A model generated the notes under the pieces. It was not told where the DNA came from and made no database searches. It saw only the letters and a program-made list of their open reading frames with translations. Positions 56,268 through 64,000 of a stretch of 64,000 nt of DNA are shown piece after piece (the stretch's first letter is position 1; every line of letters begins with the position of its first letter). The position numbers and the translations under genes are program-made. This DNA comes from Parabacteroides sp. (GTDB lineage Bacteria > Bacteroidota > Bacteroidia > Bacteroidales > Tannerellaceae), in the NCBI GenBank assembly GCA_017937385.1, contig JAGBDR010000049.1, forward strand, positions 1 to 64,000. Direction: 5' to 3'.

Positions 56268-57392
56268 TTAATCATTCAACATCATAGGCATCAACAACAT
56301 CAGCAAATCCTCGTTCTCTTCGTTTTCAGCAGGAACGATCAAGCCGGCACGCGAAGGATCGGCCAATTCGAATATCACCTCTTCCGAATTGATGTTACTC
56401 AGTATTTCAATCAGATAAGTGGCCTTGAAACCGATGCTCAATTCGGTTCCGTCAAAACTGCAGGCAATCTTTTCTTCCGCAGAGGTAGAGAAATCGATAT
56501 CCTGTGCGGAAACCAGCATCTCACTCCCTTTCAACTGCAACTTGACCAAGCTGCTCGCCGGATTGGAGAACACGGATACGCGCTTCAAGGCGTTCAGGAA
56601 AGAGATGCGGTCAATCGTCACCTTGAACGGGTTCTCCTGCGGGATCACACTGTTGTAGTTCGGGTAACGGCCCTCGATCAGACGGCAGACCATTTCAAAA
56701 TTGGTACAGTTGATATAAGCATTGTTATCATCAAACTTGACGCTGACCATCTCTTCTTCCTTTGCCAAAAGGCCTTTCAACAGGTTCGCGGGTTTCTTCG
56801 GCAAAATGAAAGAAGCCCTTTCCTGTGATTTCACCGAAAGATTACGCAAGCGTACCAACTTGTGACCGTCGGAAGCCACGAAAGTCAGATCGTCCGTATG
56901 AATATCAAAATAGATACCGTTCATGACCGGGCGAAGTTCGTCGTCGGCCGTTGCAAACAGCGAGCGGCTGATGCCGTTCAGCAACATCTGCGCCTCCATC
57001 CTGATAGAGATGGCATTTTCGCTCAACGGCTTCTGCTGCGGGTAAGTATCTCCTTTTTGTCCAATGAAATTATATTTACCATTCTGGAAATGGATAAAGA
57101 TTTCCAGGTTATCGTCATTAATGTCGAAAGTCAGCGGTTGCTCGGGCAGTTCTTTCAGCGGATCGAGCAAGATCTTTGCAGAAACGGCAAAAAGCCCGCT
57201 TCCCTGTGCATTCATCACGTCAACGGATGTAACCAAACGTGTTTCAGCATCCGAAGCTGTTATAGTAAGTTTATCACCTTCCAGGTTGAAAAGAAAATTG
57301 TCCAGGATAGGCAACGAATTCTTAGAAGCAATAACTTTGCTAATCGATTGCAAACGTGATAACAGCGCTGTGCTGGATACATCAAATCTCAT
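56268..57392 (-). CDS. dnaN: DNA polymerase III beta subunit (sliding clamp)
   Basis: A 374-residue ring-forming processivity factor with three clamp domains. N-terminal MRFDVSSTALLSRLQSISKVI and C-terminal FELADPSRAGLIVPAENEE ... LMPMMLND match. It is the first gene of the leftward dnaN-exonuclease-coaBC-porD-recN group, with a -7 box at 57436-57443. It is not next to dnaA here. Confidence 0.96.
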   Translation of the reverse strand: MRFDVSSTALLSRLQSISKVIASKNSLPILDNFLFNLEGDKLTITASDAETRLVTSVDVMNAQGSGLFAVSAKILLDPLKELPEQPLTFDINDDNLEIFIHFQNGKYNFIGQKGDTYPQQKPLSENAISIRMEAQMLLNGISRSLFATADDELRPVMNGIYFDIHTDDLTFVASDGHKLVRLRNLSVKSQERASFILPKKPANLLKGLLAKEEEMVSVKFDDNNAYINCTNFEMVCRLIEGRYPNYNSVIPQENPFKVTIDRISFLNALKRVSVFSNPASSLVKLQLKGSEMLVSAQDIDFSTSAEEKIACSFDGTELSIGFKATYLIEILSNINSEEVIFELADPSRAGLIVPAENEENEDLLMLLMPMMLND

Positions 57393-57435
57393 GGTTCTTA
57401 ACTATTTTATTTGTTTTTGTTTTTATTCATCTACA

Positions 57436-57443
57436 CAAAGGTA
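57436..57443 (-). promoter_or_regulatory. -7 promoter element of dnaN
   Basis: TACCTTTG read leftward, 44 bp before the dnaN ATG. -33 element not clear. Confidence 0.55.
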
Positions 57444-57498
57444 CGCAAAAAACGCGACTTTTCACTTCCGATACAGACAAAGATCGCTTTTTTTACAC

Positions 57499-60339
57499 CT
57501 ACTTCTCATATTTCATAACAAACCGGTAACTGCCTGAACCGACCGTAGCGGCGATACGCCCGTCGGGACGAGCCCGGAACGCCTGCCCGTCCGATACGGT
57601 CAAGCGGTTCACATCGGCTATCGGCAAGATAACAGTCGCGGTCGTATTGACCGGAACAGACACGTCCAACGTAAGGTTCCCGTCCTCCAGTCTCCAGGAA
57701 GAGACAATCTTTCCGTAAAGCGAGTCATAGGAACCCTCCGCCCAAGTCAAAGAGCCTCCCGGAACCGGAGCGATGAAGAAATGCTTATATCCCGGATGCT
57801 CAATATCCGGATTGATTCCCAATATATGCCGGAACATCCATTCCGACACAGAACCGAAAGCCACATGGTCAAGCGAGTTCATCCCGGCGCTCTGAAAACC
57901 GCGGCCGGGTATCCAGGTATCCCAACGTTCCCACACGGTAGTCGCCCCGTTCTTGACCAAATAGAGCCAGGAGGGGAAACGGACCGATTCCAACAAGCGG
58001 TAAGCAATATCCGCCCGCCCGAAATCAACCAGCAACCGCATCATCAGTGGTGTAGAAATAAAACCGGTCGACAGGCGGTAGTCATATTCCCGAATACAAT
58101 CCACCAAATGCCCGAACGCCTTTTCCCGCAACCCTTCCGGAATCAAATCATAGAACAAGGCCAAGGAATAGGCTCCCTGCGTATCACCTTCCACCCGGCC
58201 GTCCTCATCGACATATTCTTGTATGAACTTGTTTTTGATATCGGCGGCAAGCCGGCCATAGTAAGCCTTGTCATCCGGCTGCTGCAACACATCGGCTATT
58301 TCCGACAACAGGCGGGCAGCATAAGCAAAGAATGCGGTGGCAAACACATCGTCCGGCGTTTCTCCCCGGGTTGTGCAGAAAGTGGTATCCGCCGAAGGGG
58401 AAACCGTATTGGCATTGAGCCAGTCGCCGTTATGGTTATGCCGGACTTTCCAGATAAGCGTCGGGTTCTCTTTCCATGTCACATCGACATGATGCTTCAT
58501 CTTGTCGTAGAGGACTTTCAAAATACGGGTATCGGCATAGTTTTCATACAAACGCCACGGGACAATAAGGCTGGCCTCGCACCAGCCCGGCGCACCGACC
58601 CAGCCGCCCCATACCCCTTGCTGGCGCAAGGATGGGAGCATGGAAAAGAATTGCCCGTTTTCTGCCACGTCTTCCGAATCGTAAACAAACTTGCTGAGGA
58701 AAGCCGCCATGTTCATATTGAAAATTGCGCTCTGGGCAAAGATCTGGATATCACCGCTGGCACCCGTACGTTCGTCGCGCGAAGGGTTATCGTGCAGCAC
58801 ACTGAACATATTGTTGCGTTGCGTCCAGACGATGTTCCGGTACAACTGGTTCAGGTCCGGATTGGAACAGGCAAACGTGCCGGCAACAGCCGAAGCCGAT
58901 GAAACCGCCTTTGCCGTAATCATATCGGAAGTAAGCGGAGCCGTCAGTCCGCCGACCTCGACATATTGAAAACCATGGTACGTAAAAGAGGGATCGAAAT
59001 AGTCTTCTTTGCCGGACAGGATGAACGTATCGGTCGCTTTGGCATGTCCCAAACTCTGCGTATAGAGGCTGCCATCGTCATTCAGCCATTCCCCATGTCG
59101 GATCGTGACGGTCTGTCCGGGCTTGCCCTTTATTTTCAAAGCGCAATGTCCGGCGATGTTTTGCCCGAAATCGACCATTGTGACGTTGCCCCGTTGCCAG
59201 ATCCGAACCGGTTTAAGTTCGGTATGCACACGGATCGGCTCGTTTCTTTGAGCCGTCAGGTTGCGTTTCTCATCCGCATCCACATACACCGGTTCCCAGG
59301 AAGCATCGTCGAAGCCAACTTGGTTCCAACCCTCCTCTATCTTGTTTGCATCAATGGTTTCTCCCGCAAAATTATCAGCCATCCGGATATATCCGTCAGG
59401 ATTGATCTTCCAGCTGCCGTCTGTCGGTACGACCTGAACGGAACCGTCTTCCATCTCCAACGTCAATTGGGCAAACAGCCTCCGGTCCAAGGCATAAAAC
59501 CCGCGATGAGGGAAACAGTGCATCCACTTGATACCGGCCAAGCGGCCCAAAGCCCATCCATCCGCCAAAGTAGCGGCCCATACATTCTGCCCACCGTTCA
59601 ACAGGGAGGTAACGTCGTATGTCTGATATTGGAGACAATCGGCATAATTCGTCCACTCGGGAGCCTGCAACTGGTCGCCGACCCGCTTGCCATTCATCCA
59701 CATTTCATAGTATCCCAAAGCGGAAGCGTATAAGATCGCCCGTTTGACCGGCGCATGAAGGGTAAACGTTTTGCGCAACAAGGGAGACGGCGGCGACGGC
59801 GGATTGGTCCAATAGGAATAGTCAAAGTCCGCGTTATCGGCATTCTTTGCGACATATTCCCGGTATTTGCGCAATTCCAGATCAGGCCGGTCTCCGATCC
59901 ATTCCGCCTGCCAATTTTTAACTCCTGTTCCCCAATAACCGGGTTCGCTCCACGGAGAAACCTCTTTCTTGTTGCTCCAGATACGGACTTTCCACCAGCA
60001 ATGGCGCACTTGTTCCAGACTTTTACCACCGTATACGACCTGTACGGATTGCCCGGATCTGACCTGTCCGCTATCCCAAAGATCGCCCTCATCCGCATTC
60101 AGCTTCTCAAGCGAAGAGGCGACGAGAATCCGGTACGCTTCCTGAAGCCCGCCCCTTGAAGAGTCATTCAAGTACCGGATCTTCCAAGCAAGCCGCGGGT
60201 TCGGTTCATCGACACTTAACGGATCAACCAGATATTCGCAAGTCAATCCGTCTATTTTCATGTCATCACATTCCGTATTGCCCTTGCAGCCGGCCAAAAG
60301 AAGAAGAAATGACAGGGATAAGAATAATAAGTCTTTCAT
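57499..60339 (-). CDS. GH78 alpha-L-rhamnosidase lipoprotein
   Basis: A 946-residue glycoside hydrolase that removes terminal alpha-L-rhamnose from plant or microbial glycans. It has a lipoprotein signal (LLLLAGC), an N-terminal Ig-like domain (about 30-130), Bac_rhamnosid_N and CBM67-like beta domains (about 150-430), an (alpha/alpha)6 catalytic barrel with the NPSRDERTGASGD signature that holds catalytic acid residues, and a C-terminal beta-sandwich. The frame extends 25 codons upstream, but that stretch runs through the -7 box (60364-60371) and terminator, so the ATG at 60339 is chosen. No SusC/SusD pair or other carbohydrate gene lies beside it. Confidence 0.92.
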   Translation of the reverse strand: MKDLLFLSLSFLLLLAGCKGNTECDDMKIDGLTCEYLVDPLSVDEPNPRLAWKIRYLNDSSRGGLQEAYRILVASSLEKLNADEGDLWDSGQVRSGQSVQVVYGGKSLEQVRHCWWKVRIWSNKKEVSPWSEPGYWGTGVKNWQAEWIGDRPDLELRKYREYVAKNADNADFDYSYWTNPPSPPSPLLRKTFTLHAPVKRAILYASALGYYEMWMNGKRVGDQLQAPEWTNYADCLQYQTYDVTSLLNGGQNVWAATLADGWALGRLAGIKWMHCFPHRGFYALDRRLFAQLTLEMEDGSVQVVPTDGSWKINPDGYIRMADNFAGETIDANKIEEGWNQVGFDDASWEPVYVDADEKRNLTAQRNEPIRVHTELKPVRIWQRGNVTMVDFGQNIAGHCALKIKGKPGQTVTIRHGEWLNDDGSLYTQSLGHAKATDTFILSGKEDYFDPSFTYHGFQYVEVGGLTAPLTSDMITAKAVSSASAVAGTFACSNPDLNQLYRNIVWTQRNNMFSVLHDNPSRDERTGASGDIQIFAQSAIFNMNMAAFLSKFVYDSEDVAENGQFFSMLPSLRQQGVWGGWVGAPGWCEASLIVPWRLYENYADTRILKVLYDKMKHHVDVTWKENPTLIWKVRHNHNGDWLNANTVSPSADTTFCTTRGETPDDVFATAFFAYAARLLSEIADVLQQPDDKAYYGRLAADIKNKFIQEYVDEDGRVEGDTQGAYSLALFYDLIPEGLREKAFGHLVDCIREYDYRLSTGFISTPLMMRLLVDFGRADIAYRLLESVRFPSWLYLVKNGATTVWERWDTWIPGRGFQSAGMNSLDHVAFGSVSEWMFRHILGINPDIEHPGYKHFFIAPVPGGSLTWAEGSYDSLYGKIVSSWRLEDGNLTLDVSVPVNTTATVILPIADVNRLTVSDGQAFRARPDGRIAATVGSGSYRFVMKYEK

Positions 60340-60363
60340 CTGGAGAATTTTATCTGTTTGGAG

Positions 60364-60371
60364 GCAAAGAT
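60364..60371 (-). promoter_or_regulatory. -7 promoter element of the rhamnosidase gene
   Basis: TATCTTTG read leftward, 24 bp before the ATG. Its expected -33 position falls inside the ribosomal operon terminator, which leaves no TTTG. Confidence 0.55.
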
Positions 60372-60372
60372 A

Positions 60373-60410
60373 CAAAAAAGGCTCTTCCCCGGAAAGGGAA
60401 GAGCCTTTTT
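60373..60410 (-). terminator. Terminator of the L28-L33-DUF4295 operon
   Basis: AAAAAAGGCTCTTCCC (60373-60388) is the exact complement of 60395-60410, with a 6-nt loop and T-runs on both strands. It lies 23 bp after the DUF4295 stop. Confidence 0.92.
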
Positions 60411-60433
60411 TCATATCGTGAGATTATACGCTC

Positions 60434-60586
60434 TTATTTTGCGAAATAATCTTTAACAGCTTCGTTCGGAATCATTTCTTCCTGGAAGATGTAAGCACCG
60501 GTCTTCGGGGACTTAACCATCTTGATTACTTTAGAATAGGTACGACCGTCACCTTTCTTAAATGTTGCAACCGCTTTTTTTGCCAT
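60434..60586 (-). CDS. DUF4295 small basic protein
   Basis: A 50-residue lysine-rich protein (MAKKAVATFKKGDGRTYSKV start, VKDYFAK end) encoded directly after rpmG. The family occurs in Bacteroidetes next to L28 and L33 genes, and size, charge and position suggest a ribosome-associated protein, though this is an inference. It lies 14 bp after the rpmG stop and is the last gene before the terminator. Confidence 0.9.
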   Translation of the reverse strand: MAKKAVATFKKGDGRTYSKVIKMVKSPKTGAYIFQEEMIPNEAVKDYFAK

Positions 60587-60600
60587 TGTTTAATCTCCTC

Positions 60601-60789
60601 TTACTTAATTTCTTTGTGTAACGTCATCTTCTTCAGGATAGGATTGTACTTCATCAGCTCCAATCTCTGAGTTGTATTCTTTCTATTCTTTGTAGTAATA
60701 TAACGAGAAGTACCCGGCATACCACTATCTTTGTGTTCTGTGCATTCAAGAATTACCTGAACTCTGTTACCTTTTGCTTTCTTTGCCAT
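60601..60789 (-). CDS. rpmG: 50S ribosomal protein L33
   Basis: A 62-residue L33 with the segments [33 protein letters not shown] and a C-terminal lysine-rich end. The zinc cysteine pairs of C+ forms are absent, so this is a zinc-independent type. It lies 19 bp after rpmB. Confidence 0.95.
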   Translation of the reverse strand: MAKKAKGNRVQVILECTEHKDSGMPGTSRYITTKNRKNTTQRLELMKYNPILKKMTLHKEIK

Positions 60790-60808
60790 TTCTTATTTCC
60801 TCCTCGAA

Positions 60809-61048
60809 TTAAGCGTTTAAATAACCTTTTTCGGCAGCTCTTTTGATCGCTGCATCCAAACCAAGTTTATTGATAGTACGCAAGCCAGCGGCTGAAATAT
60901 TCAGGCTAACCCAACAATCCTGTTCTACCCAGTAGAACTTCTTAGTAAACAGGTTCACATCAAACTTACGTTTCGTTCTTCTCTTAGAGTGAGAAACGTT
61001 GTTGCCAACCATTGCTTTTTTTCCGGTAATTTGACAAATTTTCGACAT
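60809..61048 (-). CDS. rpmB: 50S ribosomal protein L28
   Basis: A 79-residue L28 with [21 protein letters not shown] at the start, the [11 protein letters not shown] segment and a C-terminal [21 protein letters not shown]. First gene of the operon, with a promoter at 61172-61203 and thus a leader of about 115 nt. Confidence 0.96.
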   Translation of the reverse strand: MSKICQITGKKAMVGNNVSHSKRRTKRKFDVNLFTKKFYWVEQDCWVSLNISAAGLRTINKLGLDAAIKRAAEKGYLNA

Positions 61049-61171
61049 TGCTAATTTTACTTTTTAATATTACGAAATTAAGTCAACTCCTGCTATGTGT
61101 CTTCCCTTTTTGAACTGCATCACGAACAAAAACAAAGATTCTAATAGAGTTTCTCTTTCTTTTACGGGGCA

Positions 61172-61203
61172 CAAAGGTACAAATTATTTTGATTCGCCAA
61201 CAA
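61172..61203 (-). promoter_or_regulatory. Promoter of the L28-L33-DUF4295 operon
   Basis: Read leftward, TTG at 61203-61201 and TACCTTTG at 61179-61172 with a 21-bp spacer. Confidence 0.65.
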
Positions 61204-61347
61204 GAAATCGACAAATAAATCTGTACTTTTTACTATTTTCGTCTCAATTCATACTACATGATCCGCCCCATCCGACGATATTCCCCCAATCCCGTCAAAC
61301 ATCCGGAACCAGCGGCAGCGGCACAGCAGAAAATATCACTTTGCCAC

Positions 61348-61446
61348 ACAATACCGCTAAAACCCGATCATATTGATATGTTAAAAAATATTAGCCTTAC
61401 GTGTAATTCCAAAAATATAGGCTACTAATCCGATTTAGACGGGATG
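61348..61446 (+). repeat. Dispersed intergenic element, shorter copy 3
   Basis: TTAAAAAATATTAGCCTTACGTGTAATT (first part of 61381-61410) differs at few positions from 219-248, and CCGATTTAGAC follows at about 61430 where copy 1 has TCGATTTGGAC. An ACAATACC block lies upstream at 61348. It is about 90 bp shorter than copies 1 and 2. The 487-bp gap 61049-61535 holds the L28 promoter, this element, the tolC terminator and a 7-bp repeat array; 61204-61347 shows nothing I recognise. Confidence 0.5.
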
Positions 61447-61466
61447 ACGTGACATTTTGCTACAAA

Positions 61467-61514
61467 CAAAAAGGCTTCGCCTGCCGAAAAAATCCGACAA
61501 GCGAAGCCTTTTTG
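61467..61514 (-). terminator. Terminator of the second TolC/RND operon
   Basis: CAAAAAGGCTTCGC (61467-61480) is the exact complement of 61501-61514 around a 20-nt loop. It lies 22 bp past the leftward tolC-like stop. Confidence 0.85.
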
Positions 61515-61542
61515 TCCATTGTCAATTATCCATTGTCAATTG
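61515..61542. repeat. 7-bp tandem repeats at the tolC-like stop
   Basis: Four 7-bp units TCCATTG, TCAATTA, TCCATTG, TCAATTG, the last overlapping the leftward stop codon (61536-61538). In the gene's own direction the units read CAATTGA and variants, like the array at 32463. Confidence 0.7.
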
Positions 61543-62816
61543 CCCACCGCCTTATTATACTGGGCAAGCGACGCCTTCTGCTGGTACCAGGTCTGGATCA
61601 GGCTGCTGTACGACTGAATCCAGGAAAGCTGGGCGGAAAGCACATCAAGAATCGGCAATTTTCCTTCATTATAACTAAAGGTATTCAAATCGAGATTCTC
61701 TTCAGCAATCTTGCAGGCCTCTTCGGCCACCTTGATTTGCTTTGTGTATTCCGTCAGGCTGGTCCAGGAGTTGGCGACCTCCTTGGATATCTGGTCGCGT
61801 GTTTGCTCCATCGCATATTCCTTGCTGCGCAAAAGTGCTTTCTGCGAATTGACCTCCTTGAAACGGGCCCCCCAACGGAACAAGGGGATCTTGAGGGAGG
61901 CGAATACGGCTGGCGTCCAAAGCTGGTCGGACCCTTTCACGTTCAACATCGGAGTTCCCCAAGTTCCTTGGAAACCGATCGCCAATGTCGGATTATATTT
62001 GGCTTTCGACAAATTGATCTGCCGTTTCTGATACTCCACATTCAGTCGGGAGATCATGAAGTCCGGCCGGTTCTGCAAGGCGGCCTCTTCCCCGATGTGC
62101 ATAGGCAACGGCTGGACCATAGTGATAGCATCGGCAATCGCTACCGGTGTCATGGGCGGAACGCCCATCAGCACGTTCAGGTTCTGCAAGGCGATCTGAT
62201 AATCCTTGTAGGCTGCGCTTTTGTTCAATTCCGCCTCTTTCAAACGGGACTGCACTTGCAAAAGGTCGGTCTTGCTGATCTGCCCGTCGTTAAAACGGGT
62301 GGCCAGCACGTTTGCCAGCTGCTGCACGATCTCGACATATTGGCACATGATGTCATACATTCCCTTACGGGCAGCGGCCGACCAGTAGTTCAGGTCGGCG
62401 GCATAGATGATATTGTCCGTCGTCAGTTCTTCCGCCTCGGAAGCGATCTGTCCCTGTATCTGGGCAGCCTTGTAGTTGTTATAGATTTTCCCTCCGGCAT
62501 AGACCGGCTGGTTGACAGAGGCTCCTAAGCTATAGGTGTTATGGTCCATCTCGACCGCCATGCCGGGACCGAAGTCCAGATCGTACTTATTGATACGGTA
62601 CTGGTAGCTGCCGGAAAAATCAACCGCGGGGAAGAATGCGGTCTTGGCTGCCTTGATGGCATGTTGCATCGCGATACGCTCTTCCTCACTCTGTTTGATC
62701 TGGCGGCTATATGCAAGCACTTTCTGCTTGTAGTCCGCAGCCGTGACGGGCTTTTCCTGCGCACCCGCAGACAAAGCCCCCAACAGCATACAACCGATAA
62801 TTATTTTATTTCTCAT
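61536..62816 (-). CDS. TolC family outer-membrane efflux protein
   Basis: A 426-residue outer-membrane channel with a signal peptide (about 1-19, LSAGAQ) and two OEP repeats (about 30-220 and 230-415). Unlike the channel at 47941 it has no lipobox. It follows the second RND permease by 5 bp. Confidence 0.9.
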   Translation of the reverse strand: MRNKIIIGCMLLGALSAGAQEKPVTAADYKQKVLAYSRQIKQSEEERIAMQHAIKAAKTAFFPAVDFSGSYQYRINKYDLDFGPGMAVEMDHNTYSLGASVNQPVYAGGKIYNNYKAAQIQGQIASEAEELTTDNIIYAADLNYWSAAARKGMYDIMCQYVEIVQQLANVLATRFNDGQISKTDLLQVQSRLKEAELNKSAAYKDYQIALQNLNVLMGVPPMTPVAIADAITMVQPLPMHIGEEAALQNRPDFMISRLNVEYQKRQINLSKAKYNPTLAIGFQGTWGTPMLNVKGSDQLWTPAVFASLKIPLFRWGARFKEVNSQKALLRSKEYAMEQTRDQISKEVANSWTSLTEYTKQIKVAEEACKIAEENLDLNTFSYNEGKLPILDVLSAQLSWIQSYSSLIQTWYQQKASLAQYNKAVGN

Positions 62817-62821
62817 ACTTA

Positions 62822-64000
62822 TTATACCGATTTAATCTTAAAGAATATACAATAGGTCACCGGAAGCACGAAAATGGTCAGGATGGTCGAGACGAACAGA
62901 CCGCCCATAATCGTCGCCGCCATACCGGCGAACATGGCATCGGCTAACAACGGCAGCATACCCAAGATGGTCGTCCCCGAAGCCATCGTCACCGGGACGA
63001 TACGGGTCTTGGTAGCTTCAATCACCGCCTTCACCGGGTCCAGCCCGCTGTTGAGCTGTAATCCGATTTCATCTACCAGCACGATCGCATTCTTGATATT
63101 CATGCCGATCAGCCCTAACAGGCCCAGCATGGCAAAGAAGTCGAGCGACTTGCCAAAGACCAGCAATCCCAACACGACCCCGATGAAAATCAGCGGCAAC
63201 ATACACATGATGAGGACCGGTTTCCGATAGTATTTCGGGAAGAGGAACAACAGCGTGACGTAAATCAGGCCGAACATCAGCGGAATATTGGCGGCAATCG
63301 CCCGGTTTCCTTTATCCTGTTCGGACTGTTCACCGAAATATTGCAGCTTATACCCTTCAGGCACCTGTACCTCCTCCTCGATCTGGTGGAGCAACTGGCT
63401 GAAAGCGGCCATCGTGTTGGCACCGCGTTTTGGCTCGCACTGCATCATCATGTAGCGCTGGCGGTTGTAACGCCGGATCACGCTATATTCGTAATCGAGC
63501 GAGAAGTCGTCGATCACCTGTTCCACCTTCACAGAATTGCCTTTGGCGCTGTAGACCGGCAGTGTCTTGAGATCGTTCAGGTTCATCGAGTCGCGGTCGG
63601 CATCTTTCAACAAGATAGGCATGAAGACATCGCCTTCCCGATATTCGCCAAGCGGCACACCGTTGGTCGCCGTGCGAAGCGAATAGGCCATCTGCTGGCG
63701 GGTAATCCCCAAACGGAGCCCTTTCTCTTGCGAATAGAGCGGTTTCCATACCGGAACCTTGTTGCCCCAGCTGTTGCGCACCTCCATCACCTGGCCGTTC
63801 CTGCGGGCGATCTCCTTGGCTCGTTCCGTCAAGGCGACCAACGTGTCGATATTATCGCCGATAAAGCCGATCTCTATCGCCGCATCGGGCACGGGCGACA
63901 AGGCAAACAGGGCGGAGCGCGTCAGAATGTCCGGATAATTGGACACCATGTATTCATAGAACCTGCTCTCTTCCGCCTGTGCGTCTTTCGCCTCCTTCGT
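62822..64000 (-). CDS. RND efflux permease, C-terminal part (cut by window edge)
   Basis: The last 392 residues of a second RND permease; the frame is open to the right edge with no stop, so the gene continues beyond 64000. It contains part of the second periplasmic loop (VPEGYKLQYFGEQSEQ) and the last membrane helices with GLIGMNIKNAIVLVDEI, where the helix-10 lysine stands in the NIKN context. It differs clearly from the AcrB-like pump at 44743, and the following TolC-like gene completes the system. Confidence 0.9.
   Translation of the reverse strand, partial: TKEAKDAQAEESRFYEYMVSNYPDILTRSALFALSPVPDAAIEIGFIGDNIDTLVALTERAKEIARRNGQVMEVRNSWGNKVPVWKPLYSQEKGLRLGITRQQMAYSLRTATNGVPLGEYREGDVFMPILLKDADRDSMNLNDLKTLPVYSAKGNSVKVEQVIDDFSLDYEYSVIRRYNRQRYMMMQCEPKRGANTMAAFSQLLHQIEEEVQVPEGYKLQYFGEQSEQDKGNRAIAANIPLMFGLIYVTLLFLFPKYYRKPVLIMCMLPLIFIGVVLGLLVFGKSLDFFAMLGLLGLIGMNIKNAIVLVDEIGLQLNSGLDPVKAVIEATKTRIVPVTMASGTTILGMLPLLADAMFAGMAATIMGGLFVSTILTIFVLPVTYCIFFKIKSV

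Noticed and set aside
57781-58902. Open frame of 373 codons on the plus strand
   Set aside because: Antisense to the GH78 rhamnosidase gene; no signal, domain or promoter.
60340-60414. N-terminal extension of the rhamnosidase
   Set aside because: It crosses the -7 box and the ribosomal operon terminator, and hides the lipoprotein signal that begins at 60339.
61449-62528. Open frame of 359 codons on the plus strand
   Set aside because: Antisense to the tolC-like gene and begins inside its terminator; no promoter.

Overview
The window looks like a chromosomal segment of a gut Bacteroidales, most likely Parabacteroides or a close relative. This rests on repeated Bacteroidetes-type promoters (-7 box TAnnTTTG), lineage-specific families (DUF4295, DUF4835/PorD, DUF5686), a type IX secretion sorting domain, anaerobic sulfatase maturase, a GH78 rhamnosidase and the L28-L33-DUF4295 gene order. 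I recognise no rRNA, tRNA, phage, insertion sequence or CRISPR array. The genus is an inference.

Layout. 0.4-10.7 kb: a cysteine-free thioredoxin-fold protein, clpC-tex-ybaK, then leftward ispE, an MFS transporter and folC, then a TSCPD protein. 10.7-14.9 kb: an AT-rich island with two paralogous outer-membrane barrels, a full-length T9SS cargo gene and a truncated copy of its 5' end. 14.9-21.8 kb: dnaB, a DUF362 plus NapH/NapG-like fusion pair, and a DUF5686 protein. 22-26 kb: a TPP-riboswitch thiamine operon (thiD, a ThiE/TenI-like gene, thiE, thiC). 26-34 kb: htpG, an exported amidase, a sulfatase-maturase-like radical SAM enzyme followed by a TldD/TldE pair. 34-43 kb: an Rpn-family nuclease, a DUF418 membrane protein, a PagL-like deacylase with a lipoprotein, lemA-M48, an Xaa-Pro peptidase and an alkaline phosphatase. 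43.6-49.3 kb: a complete tripartite RND pump. 49.6-57.4 kb: leftward housekeeping genes (ridA, rlmB, recN, porD, coaBC, a DEDDh exonuclease, dnaN). 57.5-64 kb: a rhamnosidase, ribosomal proteins L28/L33 and DUF4295, and a second TolC/RND system cut by the window edge.

The least expected signal is in the gene junctions. Six loci carry short tandem arrays with an exact 22- or 23-bp period: 7448-7573, 26007-26085, 28380-28439, 43303-43440, 49480-49534 and 55397-55478. Most are built from a 16-bp near-palindromic core and a 6-7-bp spacer, and five of the six start within 40 bp of a stop codon. Units are alike within a locus but differ between loci, and some exchange half-sites so that neighbouring units pair. 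Four other junctions carry 7-bp tandem arrays that overlap or abut a stop codon (30878, 32463, 41545, 61515). A separate diverged ~190-bp element occurs at 145-333 and 10734-10920, with a shorter third copy at 61348-61446. I recognise none of these elements.

Other points worth a second look are the NapH-NapG fusion that keeps an internal twin-arginine segment, a TldD with Tat-like signal and lipobox beside a leaderless TldE, a heptad-coding tandem repeat in the Rpn gene, and the duplication with truncation in the T9SS cargo island.
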